From the NCBI GenBank assembly GCA_003254885.1, contig QANT01002356.1, positions 1 to 64,000 of the forward strand: DNA of 64,000 nt, read 5' to 3'. This DNA is from Purshia tridentata. Taxonomy: Eukaryota > Streptophyta > Magnoliopsida > Rosales > Rosaceae. The notes under the pieces were generated by a model that worked only from the letters and a program-made list of their open reading frames with translations, made no database searches and was not told the origin of the DNA. Shown in pieces: positions 11,409 through 24,958 of the stretch (position 1 is the first letter of the stretch; every line of letters begins with the position of its first letter). The position numbers were made by a program, and so were the translations under genes.

Positions 11409-14400
11409 ATGGGTAGGCCTCCGAGTAACGGAGGCCCTGCCTTTCGCTTCACGCAGACTGAGGTATCTTATATTCTTCTTCTTTTGCCTCTATACTGTTT
11501 TTACTGATTGTTTTCTCTCAATATTATTTGTATTTGGGAATCTGCTGCATTTCGACATTAGAGTTTCAAGTTTTTGTATGGGTTTTGCATATTTTTCATT
11601 TATTCGAATTTAGAGTCAAAATTCTTAAATGGGTTAGTTAGATTATGGTTATATTTGCTTGATTTTCTGCCTCTCTTTTTTTCTGAATTCTTTGGTTTGT
11701 GCTTGATTTCTACTGAGATTGTTCCTTTTGATTTGGGAAATTTTTACATGCTGGAATTCCATTCAAGTTTTTAATAATTGTTTGTACTCTTCTTGATATA
11801 GCTTGCTGATGTCTTTAGCTTAATTTTTTATGGTTCCCCCTCCGCATACATATATGCATATCATTGGCTTCTGACAATTTTTGCTATATCAACAAAGAAC
11901 CATTCTTCAGAGGATTATAGAATAATGATTAATCATTAGTTTTTCTTCAAGGTATTTGCTATTTTAGAAACCCTTAATGACACCACGTAAATTGCTACAT
12001 TTATTAGGTTGCCGAGATGGAAGCTATTCTGCAACAACACAATAATACGATGCCAGCGCGTGAACTTCTTGTGGCCCTTGCAGAGAAGTTCAGGTGTGCC
12101 CCAATTTTAAAAATTATAAAATTTTTAGTTTTTTTTTTCTTTTTTGGCGAGTATAGATTTTGTTTTTCAATACTGACACGCTTGTTGTTGGTGTAGTGAA
12201 TCAGCAGAACGAAAAGGCAAGATTACAGTGCAAATGAAGCAAGTATGATAATTTTCCATTGTAATTTTCCGTAAGTTATCATGTAAGTCTGTCTGTAATT
12301 TATGATCTTCATTTATAGGTCTGGAATTGGTTCCAAAATAGGCGATATGCTATTAGGGCAAAATCAAGTAAGGTTCTTGGGAAGTTAAATGTGTCACCTA
12401 TGCCTCGGGATGATTCAACTCCGGTGAGAAATGTTACTCAAGGCCCTCAACCTATAGCTGCTCCAACACATGCTCCTTCAGGTGAATGGAACCTGCTCTA
12501 TTCTTAGTTTAATATCCTTCCTTTCTCATTTTTTTTAGTTAGGGGCTTACTTATATGGTGGTATACTATTATATGCTTATATCTTTTACAATGCACTGGA
12601 CTACCTAGCCAGCTAATTATGTAGTTAGATACATTGGATTTTCTAGAGATACGTGTTACAGGTTAGTATAATATCGGCATCTATTGGTTTTTATGAATGT
12701 GATATGTTCTATATAACTTCCTATAATCATTTATGTTGACTGCTATGCAACTATATCTTATAGAATACACTGGACTTCCAAGGCAGTTAATCATGCAGTC
12801 ACTTGACCTTATTGAAGTTGAATCTTCTAGAGCTACCATTCACTATGTAGCCAAATTTAGTAATCTTAGTGCTTTTATGCGTACCACTAAAATCTTTGTG
12901 TGTGACCGTAACACCACGGTAGTGTGACCAATCCATTCAGATTATAATACATGTACAATTTTAAGGGTATTGTTTTGGGTTTAGGGTTTTAGACATTAAT
13001 GATTGTAAACGTGTTATAATCTGAATGGATATCGCCTCGTGTCGTGTATTGCATGTTCTATATATAACTTTTTATAATCATTTACCTTGACTGTTATGTA
13101 CCATTGAGTGCATTTACGTACATGGATGAATTGCTAAGGAGGGATCTTGAATGCAGGATTCTTATTTCAGTTGCTTTCTAGCCATGCAAGCCACTAACTG
13201 AAAATAAAAAGAATTTTGCAGTCAAATATATTTTCATTTTTGGCTATTACATATAATGATATGCATTATGGAAAATTAATATAATTTGCAATGGTTGGTT
13301 AAATAATGAGACCTAAAAAGTGCCTTTGAGCCCTGGCTCATGTGGGTATGGAAATCATGGGATCATATCCTATAAAGTGAAAAAGAATAAGAAAAAGAGG
13401 TTTTTAATAAAAAATTTTGAAAGCATATCATAATATATCCTTACCTTATACTTCAATATATCTTTAAATTGATAGTACAACCCATGAAAGTTTTATTTCT
13501 GCAATATCTATGAAATTTTTTTGTTTTTTGGAAACTTGTTTATTGTTTTTATTTTATCCAAGATCTGTGCCCAATCTTGATGAAGTTTAAGAGGTCATGA
13601 TTGTGTCAAGGCTCAAGAACTAGGTTATCTAGACCCTCTAGTGACCTAAATGAAATTCGTTGTCATGTTACCAATTTAAAATTACATAAGCAATTAGAAT
13701 GTGTCCTGGATATGTAGTTCCTTTTTGATTTCGATTCATTATCATTAGTAAACTCAGGAGTGAGAATTAACTTCATTTTCATTAATATTCCAGATAGTCC
13801 ATGGCTTAATGGGAATACTACACTCCAGTTCCATATTAGTAAACATGCCCTGACTGGAAAGGAACACTACATACTTTCTTTTGATAGGAAGCAATAAAGG
13901 AACACTACATATTATCATATCATTTTAAAAGTATCTAATACAATTTGGGTGTATTTCTATTCTTTTCACTTTATTTTGTGTATTTAAATGTTTCTTGAAA
14001 TGTGCATTATAAGAAACATCACATACTCTAAAAAGCACATATGCAGATAGTTGTATCTTTTATTCTGGCAATGCATTGTTGACTGTATATTAAAAGTTCA
14101 GGAAAACTGCATATGACATACATCATTGACCAATAAACAAGAAACGGTTTCAAACTTACAACCCTTATTGTCTTTGTTGGTCATTTGAGAAGTAATGTAG
14201 ACAATAGGTTCCCTTTTAAGGTCACTCAAAGTTCTGAATAGTCATTAAGAATGATTATGAATCAAGAAACAGGCAGAATCTGTAGAAAGGTGTTACTTAT
14301 CAAGGTCCTTTCTCTTTCAGTATCTCTTTGTCATACTTTGGATTTTTTTTGCCCTTATATTCTTTTATTAACCAGTCCCGGGCTCAAGGGTTGCTTCTGA

Positions 14401-16336
14401 ACAATCTATCTTGGAGTTTGAAGCTAAATCTGGGAGGGATGGTGCATGGTTAGTATCTCTTTTCCTTCACATGTATGACTTCTAGTTGCTGACTTGTTGA
14501 TGTTTCTCTACATTCTTCCAATAATATAATTTTCTCTTAGTCAATAATGAATTATCATTTTTTTAATAATCAGATTCATAAGTGGATTATCATTATTGTC
14601 TGATTTCAGTGTTGTTTGTACTCAGGTACGATGTTGCTAACTTTTTATCTCATAGATATTTGGAAAGTGGTGATCCGGTAATTTTCTAAGCTCAGTTTCT
14701 CTGTATGTAAGCATTGAGTCGTTAGAAAGAATTAATTATAGGCTTATTATTATTTTTCCTTTTTTCTTTTACTATTATTTGTATTTGCTCTGCATTTCTT
14801 GAATGGTGCTCTGACTAACTTAGTAATCTACTAAAGACTTGGCTTCAATTTCATTGAATTAAGCCTTGAGTCCCTACTAACCCAACTCTGACATTTGTTG
14901 TAAATGAAAGATAATTGGTCATTATAACAATTCCTTTGATTGAATCTTTCTGGCTGTTCAGGAAGTGCTGGTTCGGTTTGCTGGATTTGGACCAGAGGAG
15001 GATGAGTGGGTTAATGTACGAAAGCATGTTAGGCAGCGTTCTCTCCCATGTGAATCATCAGAGTGTGTTGCAGTGCTTCCTGCTGATCTCATACTATGTT
15101 TTCAGGTGGCATTCATAGTAATATTAAGTCCTTGAGAAAACCATATTGGATCTATAGAGAAGAGAAGTTATTTCTGGTCAGATATTCTTGGAAATTTGAT
15201 GGGTTTAAATTTTTCAGGAAGGTAAAGAGCAGGCTTTGTACTTTGATGCCCATGTCCTTGATGCTCAAAGAAGAAGACATGATGTGAGAGGATGCCGGTG
15301 TAGGTTTTTAGTACGCTATGTTCATGATCAGTCTGAGGTATTGATTTCAGATTTATTTCTTATTGTGACATAATTTTGCATAGATTTTTTGAAATTCTTT
15401 TTAATTGTTAGACATAAATTCTTAGGTATGATGCAAGCAGCCCATGCAAAAGTTATGTGCTCACTTAAATCAAAATTTTAAGTTGTAATTGGAAAGAAAA
15501 TCATGTATTTCTGATGTCCTTATATGACATTATTATAAACTATATAATTCTTTTAGGGCCCATTTGGTACTACTTCTTAGAAAGCGCTTATGTTAGAAGT
15601 GCTTAATTTCAGAAACACACACAAATATTTGTAAAAATTTCAAGTGTTTCATGCAAAAGCACTTCGAAGTGCTTCCTTACGTGCTTCTCAAAAAACCACT
15701 TAAAAGCATTTTTATAACCTATAAACACTTTTATTTATTTCTGTCAAGTATAACCAAAAACACTTTTACTAATCTAAAAGCATTGTTGGCAATTCTAAAG
15801 GGGGCCTTTAATTTGTGAAGGTGCGCTCATTTGGTCACTGAACAATTTCATTAGATGGGACACCGTTCACTTTCCCATTTTTCAACATTAAATACTTCTA
15901 CAGCACATCAATCTATAAATTCATTTAATGATTTCTGTAACTTTCTTTGTAACATTCATTTTGTCAGGAAATTGTTCCACTAAGGAAGGTCTGCCGTCGG
16001 CCTGAAACGGATTACAGGTTGCAACAACTTCACGCTGTGAATGAGGCAGCATCAGCGGAGCAGAAAAGTATGGATCATTTTATGGCGACTGTCACTTCTG
16101 CTGAAATGATACAAAAGCAGCAGAATGCAAATGCAGCATTGGCGGCCCCAATTTTGCTTGCTAATGCTTCTTTAGCTAACCAAGCTACAACTCCAGAATT
16201 TAAAAAAGCTGAATCCAATACTGTTATTAGTGCCGGAAATGCTAGTGTTCCTCCAGGTAATGCTGTAATCACAAGCAGCCCTGCTATGGTCATTGGTTCT
16301 GGTGGCTCTGTTGAGAAGATGCGAGAAGGAAATTAG
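11409..16336 (+). CDS. SHH2: SAWADEE homeodomain protein, SHH2-like
   Basis: Predicted nuclear chromatin reader. In Arabidopsis SHH1 binds H3K9me/unmodified H3K4 tails through its SAWADEE domain and recruits Pol IV for RNA-directed DNA methylation; SHH2 is its relative. Nine exons, 11409-11462, 12008-12093, 12197-12242, 12319-12481, 14376-14448, 14626-14677, 14962-15105, 15218-15337 and 15968-16336, encode 368 residues. The start [14 protein letters not shown] matches my memory of SHH2. The divergent homeodomain covers about residues 12-82 with helix 3 as [13 protein letters not shown]. The SAWADEE domain runs from about 145 to 280, with [14 protein letters not shown] and the zinc-ligand stretch HDVRGCRC. 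The C-terminal 85 residues are Ala/Gln/Ser-rich and low in complexity. Intron 8 carries a MITE. SHH1 is less likely because of the N-terminus. Confidence 0.93.
12580..13080. repeat. Diverged duplication and inverted repeat in SHH2 intron 4
   Basis: Two related stretches, around 12590-12660 and 12757-12830, share words such as CACTGGACT, CAGTTAATCATGCAGT and TTTTCTAGAG-like text, so a diverged direct duplication is likely. Beyond them, ATCCATTCAGATTATAATAC near 12931 and TTATAATCTGAATGGAT near 13014 form inverted arms about 60 bp apart. This could be the remains of a small MITE, but I cannot define its ends. Confidence 0.5.
15556..15806 (+). mobile_element. MITE in SHH2 intron 8 (family shared with 51596-51772)
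   Basis: The element begins GGGCCCATTTGGTACTACTT and ends with a run giving the reverse complement GGCCCCCTTTAG, so its termini are imperfectly inverted. The same start, and the inner words GTGCTTCTCAAAAAACCACT and CACTTTTATTT, occur in an intron of the AAA+ gene at 51596. GGGCCCRTTTGG-like ends are common in hAT-type MITEs, so that superfamily is my guess. I could not fix an 8-bp target duplication. No coding capacity is present. Confidence 0.7.
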
Positions 16337-17047
16337 CAGGCTGCTTTGGCAAATTTTTCATCACCGTCCTATGTTGGCAAGAACCTGAAAAGGATGAGTA
16401 ATATACCAGTTAGGGCCTCTTGGCATCACTGGTTTTCATCAGTGAGCTGTATACTAATTCTGAATGTCAAGAACCATTTTTTTTTATTTATAATTTTTAT
16501 TTATGGGGGTCAAGAACAAGTTTAAAGTTTAAAGTAGTGGGAGATACAATTTCAACTCTAACCTCAAATTGTTTAAACCCTAATTTTCCAAATCTTTTTT
16601 AATGTTTCCTTGGGCGTAAAGTAAGTGCTTGTATTATGAAAAAGAATAAACTATTTGTACTGTCTCATTTAATAATCTAGTGTAATAAGGCGAGACTTGA
16701 TTATCAGTAGGGTTCTACATATTAGAAAGATAGAATACAAGATGTCAACTAGATGATACAAGTAGCATTGCTCTTATGTGAAGTGTGAATATTACTTTAG
16801 GTCTATATGCCATTAAAATTGAGAAAGATGAACACCACCAATTATATATTGTTTACAATTAAGAAGGGTTCAACCAAAAATGAATCAAGATTTAGGGTAA
16901 TAATGTTCTCCTGTCAGACACCATGATAGTCTAGCAACGTAGCACACATATATTATCAAGTTGAATTGAAACAAAAATCAACATAAAATATTTCTATTAA
17001 CATAAATGTTAAATATAATTTAAACGAACTAAATACAAAAGTCAATG
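16337..17047. other. Intergenic DNA after SHH2
   Basis: Probable SHH2 3' UTR followed by AT-rich spacer. I see no gene or clear repeat. Confidence 0.55.
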
Positions 17048-17125
17048 ATAATATGGTCTAGTTGATGCAATTCAATCTTTCCTTGTCGAAAGTAAGCTTT
17101 GAGTTCAAATTTTATGTATATGACA
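17048..17125 (+). mobile_element. Possible SINE head fragment
   Basis: ATGGTCTAGTTGATGC resembles a pol III box A and, about 45 bp on, GAGTTCAAATTTT resembles a box B, with CCTTGTCGAAAGTAAG between them as in several plant tRNA-derived SINEs. It is too diverged to fold as a tRNA. The tail runs into an A-rich stretch. The element lies about 360 bp upstream of the RTN4IP1-like start codon. Confidence 0.4.
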
Positions 17126-17481
17126 CTAATTTAACTAATAAAACAAATAAAAAAAACACAAAAGTTAATAAAAAAAATATAGAAATGAAAAATTGGTAAA
17201 AACAGTAATCCCCGAAGGGAAACAAAAGAGTCAAGATGAGCAGCCTGAATGAAGGTGGCCCCCACAAAATCCACCACGGAAGCAAGGACGCATTGCCAAC
17301 ATAGCCAACGAACCCTCTCCTTCCCCTGCGGACCAAAACACAGACACGTCTCTCTCTGACTCTCTCCTTCTCTCACACCCTCACTCCCATCCCAGGCCAC
17401 ATCACATTTCCTTCTCGCTTTGAAACCCTAAACTCTCTCTCTCTGATGCTCTGAGCTTTTGGGTTTGATCGCCAACCGACA
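17126..17481 (+). promoter_or_regulatory. Probable promoter and 5' UTR of the RTN4IP1-like gene
   Basis: This stretch ends in a CT-rich leader (CTCTCTCTCTCTG) directly before the start codon, and a telo-box-like AAACCCTAAAC lies at about 17422. Such CT-rich leaders and telo-boxes are usual around plant transcription starts. I do not see a clear TATA box. Confidence 0.45.
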
Positions 17482-20400
17482 ATGCGAATTCTGAGGTCAC
17501 GGAGCTTCAGAGTCTCAGTCTCCGACTCCAATTACTTCAAGGTGGGGTTCCGGAGTATCGCCACCACCTGTAGAGCGGTGTTGTTGCCGCGCTTCGGCGG
17601 GCCTGAGGTTTTGGAGCTCCGCTCCAATGTCGACGTCCCTGATCTCAAGCCCAATGAGGTCCTCGTTCGCGCTCGTGCTGTCTCCATCAATCCCCTCGAT
17701 ACCAGAGTGAGTAGTCATCTCTTTCTTTTCTTTGCCTGTTTGGAAAGTAATTCTACTGTTTCATTTCTATGCACTGTTTGGTTGCTGAGAAAACAAGACA
17801 AATTAGTTTCATTTTCAGCTCCTCTTCTCCATTTGTTCGTCCAATTCCTAAAATAATTTGAACCGCAAGTTTTCATATTTGTGGCACTCAAATCTATATT
17901 TTTAAATATTCAGCTGCATTTATACAGTAACTGTGCTTCGGAGTCTATTGGTAATATGATTCTGTTCATTTTTTTTTACGTAAATATACATGTTGAGCTT
18001 TGTTTTTTGAGTAATGACGTTAGTGTGATCAATCAGTAACATTACCAACTGTTAGTTGAAGATATATTTATAATTGATTTTTCTACAATTGCTCTTTTCC
18101 AATTGTGACAAATCGCTTGTAGATAACTTTGATGCCTTGATTTAACTCTCATAAATATATTCAACATAGTATTGTATACGGATCAGGTGGCAGCTCACTA
18201 ATACCATGCAGTAAGATTTTCATTGTATTCAGTATTCTTGGTTTTAATTTTTTTCAGATGCGATCAGGCTATGGTCGTTCAATATTTGAACCTCTTCTAC
18301 CTCTTATTTTGGGTCGTGATATTAGTGGTGAAGTTGCAGTTGTGGGATCTTCGGTTCGTGGACTGAGTGTTGGACAAGAAGTTTTTGGTGCATTGCATCC
18401 GACTGCTGTGAGGGGTACCTATGCCGATTATGCAATCCTTTCCGAAGATGAACTTGCAGCAAAACCAGCGACAATTACACACGTGGTAATGTTATACTTT
18501 GTTTCTATCTAAAGAACTGTTGAATGTTACACTTGGTGGGCTTTTGGCTTTTCATCAATTTGGTTTGGCTCTATGTGGTTTGTTACGCCCTTGATATTGT
18601 GCTAGTGGATGGTTTAGAAGTAGGCTGAAAATTTTAATCACCTTAAAACATTTGTACCATATGATTTGGGTTTTCATTGCTTTTATTTTGATTACTTGTG
18701 AAATAATATTTTGAAGGCTCACTAGCTTCAACTTGGGGAAGGGGAGAAAGAAGCATCATTTAACTTTCCACCTTTCACAGAATATAGAATTAAAAAAATC
18801 TGTTCTCTTAGCTTTGGATTGGTTAGGATATGAACTGGAGTAGAAACCACCTGATACAGAACTCAAGTTGTACATGCTACCAATATGAAACAGCACATGA
18901 TAAGGTGCTTTGTGAATATTGGCAGATAGCAATAAGAGGAGAAATCTCTGTATGCTAACTAGGGTCTAGAAAGGGGAAGGTATAAAGCAGACAACCAAAG
19001 TTTGATTGTAATTGATGGCTGAAATTCAATGTAGCATTTTATATGAGCACACTATGCTGTGTAATCATTTCTCTCATGATTCCACTATACACTAAGAATT
19101 GATGATGATCATCATGTACATATAGAGAGAGAGAGAGAGAGTTAAATGGATGAGAGTTTAATATTTATGTTGTGTTTATTGCCTTCTGACTATAGAACTT
19201 GCCTTTATCTTACTCGGTGTGATCCTAGGAAGCAAGTGCCATTCCTTTTGCTGCTCTGACTGCTTGGCGTGCTCTCAGCAGTACTGCTAGGATAGCTGAG
19301 GGGTATGTTTATCTATCTCAGATATTAACTTCCTTCGAAATATCTTGAATTATCTGGTTCAATCTGTTCTCATGAGCAGCAAGTCATTGCCATTTTTGCT
19401 GTCAGAATAGACTGAATTTTCATAAGGGTATTATTGTGTCTATTCATCTCTCTTTCACCCTGCTTGTTAGTTAACAGTAGAAGAGAAGAAGATTGTCTTT
19501 GTCTGGCCTTTTCTCTCCATAACGAAATTTTTTCTTCACCTAACTAAAGATGCCCTGATGAAATTTTCCCTCCAAAATTTAATCATCTGCCCTGCATTTT
19601 TTAGGTAGTTGTTGATAAAAAATATGACATTTTATTTTCCTTGTTGCTATATATTTTCTGGACATGGATTGAGAGGCAGCAGTTTTCTTAGGCTTTTTGT
19701 GAATTTTTTGTTTGGGTCTGGGCTGTGTAGTTGTACCATGATAGTTGTGATGGTTGAAGTTGTAGAGAATATGATTATTATCTTAGTGCACTGCTGGTTC
19801 ACTGTATTTGAATGTTTTCTTTTTACTAATTAATAAAATGTGTTCTTTCTTAATAGTTTTTCTTTTATTTTTTTATTTTTTTTAAAGTTGCTATATCTTT
19901 TTGGAGATTCTCATTAACATCCATTTGTTATTGCATCTTATCTCCACAGGCAAAGGCTGTTAGTGGTCGGGGGTGGAGGAGCTGTAGGTTTGGCTGCAAT
20001 TCAGCTTTCAGTAGCCAAAGGTTGCCATGTTACAACTACTTGTGGAAGCAAAAGTGTTGATCGAGTATTGGCAGCTGGTGCTGAGCAGGCTGTTGACTAT
20101 ACTGCTGAGGTGATGATGTAATCAGCTATTACTTGGCTTTCATTCCACATTGCCAGCTGTGTGAAACTCTCATACCTTATGTAGAAAATTATTTCAATGT
20201 GCATAAGTGGGTGACAACCAAGAATGATTTCTTAGATCAGTCAACATTTTGATTTGCAGGACATAGAATTGGCAATAAAGGGGAAGTTTGATGCTGTCTT
20301 GGACACCATTGGTGTTCCAGAGACAGAAAGAATAAGCATAAATCTTTTAAAGAGAGGTGGACACTATATGACACTTCAGGTAGGAGATGGAAGTTGTTTT

Positions 20401-21395
20401 ACTTCTCTCAAATGACCTTTGATGTTTTCTTTCAAAATTCTGCCAGATATGTTTATAAGGCTTTTCTCCTCTTTTTGTTGTAGGGTGAGGCAGCATCCTT
20501 GACTGATAGGTATGGAATAGCTTTTGGTATTCCGGCTGCTACAGCTGTTTTGCTGAAGAAACAGATTCAGTACCGGTATTCACATGGAATAGGTAAATCC
20601 AACAAATCCTTTATGGTACATGTTTCAAAATGCTGCATACTTTAAGTGCATTTTTTCTTTAAGAATGGGAAATTGTGGATATCGTTTCACAAGTTGATTA
20701 AAATGAGAGTTTTTCGTTGTTTGTGTGGTTTAAACCTTCTTATTATTTTGGCCTCAATTTAGTTTGCTTATGGATTGTTTATCAGTTGCAGACCTGATAG
20801 GATGAAGGAAATAAAATGGAGTAGAAGAATATAATATTGATGAAACAGGCTTATGTTGCTGCAATTTTGTCATTAGTTCATTGTTTATTGTGTTAGTTGA
20901 TATAATAAGCATTTCTAATTCTATTAAATAACAAAAACTAAAATCCAGTCTAAAACCAAGTTCAGGTTAGTCTTTGTCTAGTGACATTTGACACGAAAAA
21001 CGCACATTGTGGTGTTGACTACCTTTGCAACCCTACATATATATGCTTTGCAATTGTCTATTTAACAGGTTATAAATGTGGTGAAATTCCTGCATTTGGA
21101 CAATAGTCTCTTAGAATTGCAGTGGTTTCTTTCAAGTTTTAATTAGAAATACATATATCAAGCCATCTTTAGAGAAAATTAAACAGGTGTTCTTCTTCTT
21201 ACTGATGGTGTAGAATACTGGTGGACTTACATGAGAGCTGACTCGGAAGGGTTAGATGAGATCCGGCGGCTATCTGAAGCTGGAAAGTTGAATATACCGG
21301 TGGAGAAAACATTTTCCATCACCCAGGTGAGAGAGGCTCATGAGGCAAAGGAGAAGAAGCAGATCCATGGAAAAATAGTGCTCGAACTTGACTGA
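17482..21395 (+). CDS. Mitochondrial MDR oxidoreductase, RTN4IP1-like
   Basis: Quinone-oxidoreductase-type member of the medium-chain dehydrogenase/reductase superfamily, closest in my memory to RTN4IP1/OPA10 and Arabidopsis At3g15090. Animal RTN4IP1 is a mitochondrial NADPH-binding protein tied to coenzyme Q synthesis. Seven exons, 17482-17706, 18258-18485, 19229-19302, 19950-20109, 20260-20379, 20484-20592 and 21214-21395, encode 365 residues. The first 30 residues are Arg/Ser-rich without acidic clusters, as in a mitochondrial targeting peptide. A GroES-like domain follows (SINPLDTRMRSGYG, LGRDISGEV), then a Rossmann domain with VVGGGGAVG at about 181-189. The cysteine and histidine zinc ligands of true alcohol dehydrogenases are not seen. 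Substrate is not readable from sequence. Confidence 0.92.
19122..19141. repeat. GA microsatellite in RTN4IP1-like intron 2
   Basis: A (GA)n run of about ten units lies inside the second intron. No further role is visible. Confidence 0.9.
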
Positions 21396-21831
21396 AGAAA
21401 ATCACTCTAGCTTGCAGACGCAGAACCATATAAGGAACTAAGAGCCTTAAGAGGGGTCATGGCCCCTGCAAACTTTTGAAAAAAAAACAATATAAGTTAC
21501 AGTCTTACAGATTATAACGGTTTGTAAAATTTTGTTCTTCCCTTCTATTCTTATCGTGAATATTACAAAGATTTTCAGCAAATTGAATCAAATACCACCT
21601 AACTCAAACCTCACAACATCTTTTACATACTTATATAAATCCAAATGATATTTTCCTTTCATAACTTTATAAGCCAACAGAAACACAAAATTCTAGCTTA
21701 TGCAGTCAAATCTACCCTAATTAACAATAGACAATCGTAGTCACTGTTTGTTACTGCAGAGTTACACAGCGACTCCTCCTTATTCAAAGCATTTTTTTTT
21801 TTTTGTTATTTCAAACGCTTTTTTTTAAAAA

Positions 21832-22004
21832 AATTTATAACGTAGACTCATCATTGAGTGGACTTTTTTAATATTCTAAAACATAAGGTATTTACTATAG
21901 ATAAAATTACCCTCCGATTAATTTATAACGTAGACTCATCATTGAGTGGACTTTTTAAATATTCTAAAGCATAAGGTATTTACTATAGATAAAATTACCC
22001 TCCG
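21832..22004. repeat. 88-bp tandem duplication
   Basis: The unit starting AATTTATAACGTAGACTCATC at 21832 is repeated from 21920 to about 22004 with very few changes, so the event is young. It lies between the RTN4IP1-like gene and the OPA3-like gene, about 870 bp before the latter. Confidence 0.92.
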
Positions 22005-22492
22005 TTGATGGGCCTTTTTCATTGAATAAAATTAATAAATATCTCCATATTAAAAAAAGAAGGTCAAACTTTACCCACATATGGTTTGGGTGAAATTTTA
22101 ATTCTACACTTGTGCTTCAATATGTTTTCAATGTGACACTTTCCGTCAAATTCCGGTTAAAATTCTACAGGTGCACTTTATGTGGTGGGTGTATTTGTCT
22201 TTTCAAGTGAAGTTTATCATTTCTTATATAAAATAAGAACTAGGTTTAGCCTATGTAATCCATCAAGTGACGCGCACACGTGGTAGAATTTTATGATAGT
22301 TTGATGAAATTGTGAGAGATTGAAAATATATAAAACATTGCCACAAATTTGAGATCCTTAACATAGTATTAATATCACTTTAATAAATTAAAATTAAAAT
22401 ATTACTCAAACTACATATACAATTTGTAAAAATTTGGCAAAAAAATAAATAAATAAATGTGAAAACAGTATAACACTGCCTACCAATCTCTT
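22005..22492. other. Intergenic DNA between two tandem duplications
   Basis: This spacer contains two similar words, ATTCTACACTTGTGCTT and ATTCTACAGGTGCACTT, about 65 bp apart, possibly the remains of a transposon. I see no gene. Confidence 0.45.
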
Positions 22493-22708
22493 TTTGAATT
22501 GTTACTAAAAAAAAAAAACAATAATCTTTTGAATGGAAAAAACAAATCCGTAAACAGAAAAGAAGAAAATTTATCTTTAAACCCAATTAACTGACTTGCA
22601 TTTGAATTGTTACTAAAAAAAAAAAACAATAATCTTTTGAATGGAAAAAACAAATCCGTAAACAGAAAAGAGGAAAATTTATCTTTAAACCCAATTAACT
22701 GACTTGCC
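22493..22708. repeat. 108-bp tandem duplication upstream of OPA3-like gene
   Basis: The block 22493-22600 is repeated at 22601-22708 almost exactly; one G/A difference is visible near AAAAGAAGAAAA versus AAAAGAGGAAAA. Its right end is about 170 bp before the OPA3-like start codon, so the second copy may overlap promoter sequence. The unit includes a run of twelve A bases, a likely slippage site. Confidence 0.94.
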
Positions 22709-22876
22709 ATAAAAGTAGTTGCCATCCTTCCCCTTAATGAAAAATTATCCCCTTCCATCTTGCTATCTTTCTTTCTCGTCAAGCAACTGAAGACTCTTCT
22801 TTTCTTGTACGTTTTACCAAAAAGGCACAAGCAGTACTCAGAGAAAGAGAGAGTGGCTCAGCGGGAGAGAGAGAAA

Positions 22877-24958
22877 ATGCTTCCATTGATCAAGCTTGGG
22901 ACACTAGCCATAAGAACTCTTTCCAAGCCCATAGCTAATAGGCTCAAAGCAGAGGCTGGCTTGCACCCTACGTTCCGCGAGTACATCATCAGCCTTGCCC
23001 AGGTTTACACTAATCATTTGCACTTTTACTTTTCCTTTTTTTTTTATATGTGAAATTCGTTTGTTGTAGATTGTGCTTCTAATAAAAGCACAATGTTTCT
23101 ATGTGCTATTATTCCCACACGGATCTTGGATCACAGTGCTTCTGTTTCATAATTCATATTTATGGATTAATTTACCATATATTCTTCATGTTCTCCACCA
23201 GAACTTGAAAGCTTGAGTTGTCTGTGTGAGTTGTGACCAACAACTGTCCCAATTGGAAAAAACAACAATATAGACTATGTAGTAGTCAATATTGCTACAA
23301 AGAACACATCAAAATTTTGTACAAGGGTCCAAGTAATTTTCAATAAGTCAGCACAAGATTAGAATATATCATATCAGAATCAAGAATCAAGCGTAACAGG
23401 CATAACCTTGTTTAGCATTAACCCCCATAATTCACTGTATGAATTCCCAAGGATTGGAGGCATTTCCCATTTCCAATTATGCCAGAAGGTAATATGAACA
23501 TGTTTTTATAAATGCCATGAAATTACAGGGTGAGAGAATTTATTCTCTTTGGACATATATCCAAACTATTTCTAGTTTAGTTTTGTTGATGACACTGCTG
23601 GCTATTGGAATCAGGTGAATAATCGTTTCAGAACAAACGTGCAAAGGCGTCTATATGGACGTGCAACCAATGTTGTGATCCGCCCTCTGGATGAAGCAAA
23701 AGCTGTTGCAGCTGCTGCAGAACTGCTTGGGGAATTTGTTGTCTTCATGGTAACTACCATTTCGCCCATACTACCTTTTTCATTTTCTCTAGGCTGCAAT
23801 ATCGCATTACATTGCAGGAAAACTTATGGAAATTCTGGAAGTTAATGCATGGCAGGTTCTGACGAAAGTCATAAATTTTTTGTTGATTCTAATCTTCAGC
23901 ATTATTTTCTTTCTGCTTTTATATATAAAATTTGCATATGAACTGCTGTTCCTTTCTGAAATTAATCACTACAAAGATCCCACCTGCTTGTTTACTTAGG
24001 TTGCAGGAATTGCTATTATCTATGAGGTGCATAGAAATTCTAAAGCAGAATCTAGAAAGGAGGAACTGCGCAAGCAAGAAACAGAGGTAAGCCGGTTAGA
24101 AACCATTTGTTGTTTTATCTGTTGAAAGGATAATAAAATAACAGAAAAAAAAACAAAAAAGAGGTAAAATCCCCACTAGGTAGCAGGAACGATTAGAGTT
24201 CCCTTTCTGACTTTGGTAAGTAAGAAATAATCAACACTCTAACCCAAAAACTTAATCTATTTGCAGGTGGATATGTTACTGATATCTGCATTAATGATTG
24301 TATCTAATCAATGTGGGATTATTTTCTGTAACGCCCTCTTCTGGTTCAGATCAGATTGAATCGGACAAGCGGTGGAGTTGGCCATTGAAGCACAAATACT
24401 GATAGAAAGGTTGAAAATATGGTCACGAGACAAATAAAATGAACAGCTAGCTAAACCTTCAATTGTAAATGTGAGACCAAAGTTGATTGATGAATAGAAT
24501 AGGCTTAATGAAGCAGGTTCCCTATGTGTTGAAGAGCCAACCAAAGGTGGGCTTAAGAGTGGAGAATTAAGCAAAACTGGACTTTGATATCATTTTAAAT
24601 GTGTAACAAATAACACTCAACTCAAAAGCTTAAGCTAGTTGGAAGGCTAATATGACAATAGTAAAATGCTGTAAGGTCAAACGTGTACACTAGATTTAAC
24701 ACAAGTATAGTGTTCTACAACTTTAGCATTTCCTTCAAGAAGGAAATTGTATCTGTTTCTGCTAAATTAGAGAAGATCAGTAACTACTATTCTTACATTT
24801 TGTAGGCATTGAGGCAAAAGGGAAAAGATTTAGAAAAAGAAGTGGAATTTCTCAAGTTCAAACTGCAACATATGGAGCAAAGTTCCCGGAGAAGAACCCG
24901 ACTAGATTACTTCAAGCTCTGCCATGCCCAAGCATGTGAACAACAAAAGTCAGCATAG
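22877..24958 (+). CDS. OPA3-domain mitochondrial protein
   Basis: Plant OPA3-like protein. Human OPA3 is a mitochondrial membrane protein mutated in optic atrophy 3; its molecular function is still unclear. Four exons, 22877-23002, 23615-23749, 24000-24086 and 24806-24958, encode 166 residues, and all introns fall between codons. The N-terminus MLPLIKLGTLAIRTLSKPIA is the conserved family start and reads as a mitochondrial signal. RLYGRATN and RPLDEAKAVAAAAELLGE are family hallmarks. A hydrophobic stretch, FVVFMVAGIAIIYEV at about residues 82-97, is probably a membrane segment. The last 60 residues (from RKEELRKQETEALRQK) form a likely coiled coil. The ATG at 22877 is preceded by a GA-rich leader. 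Confidence 0.93.
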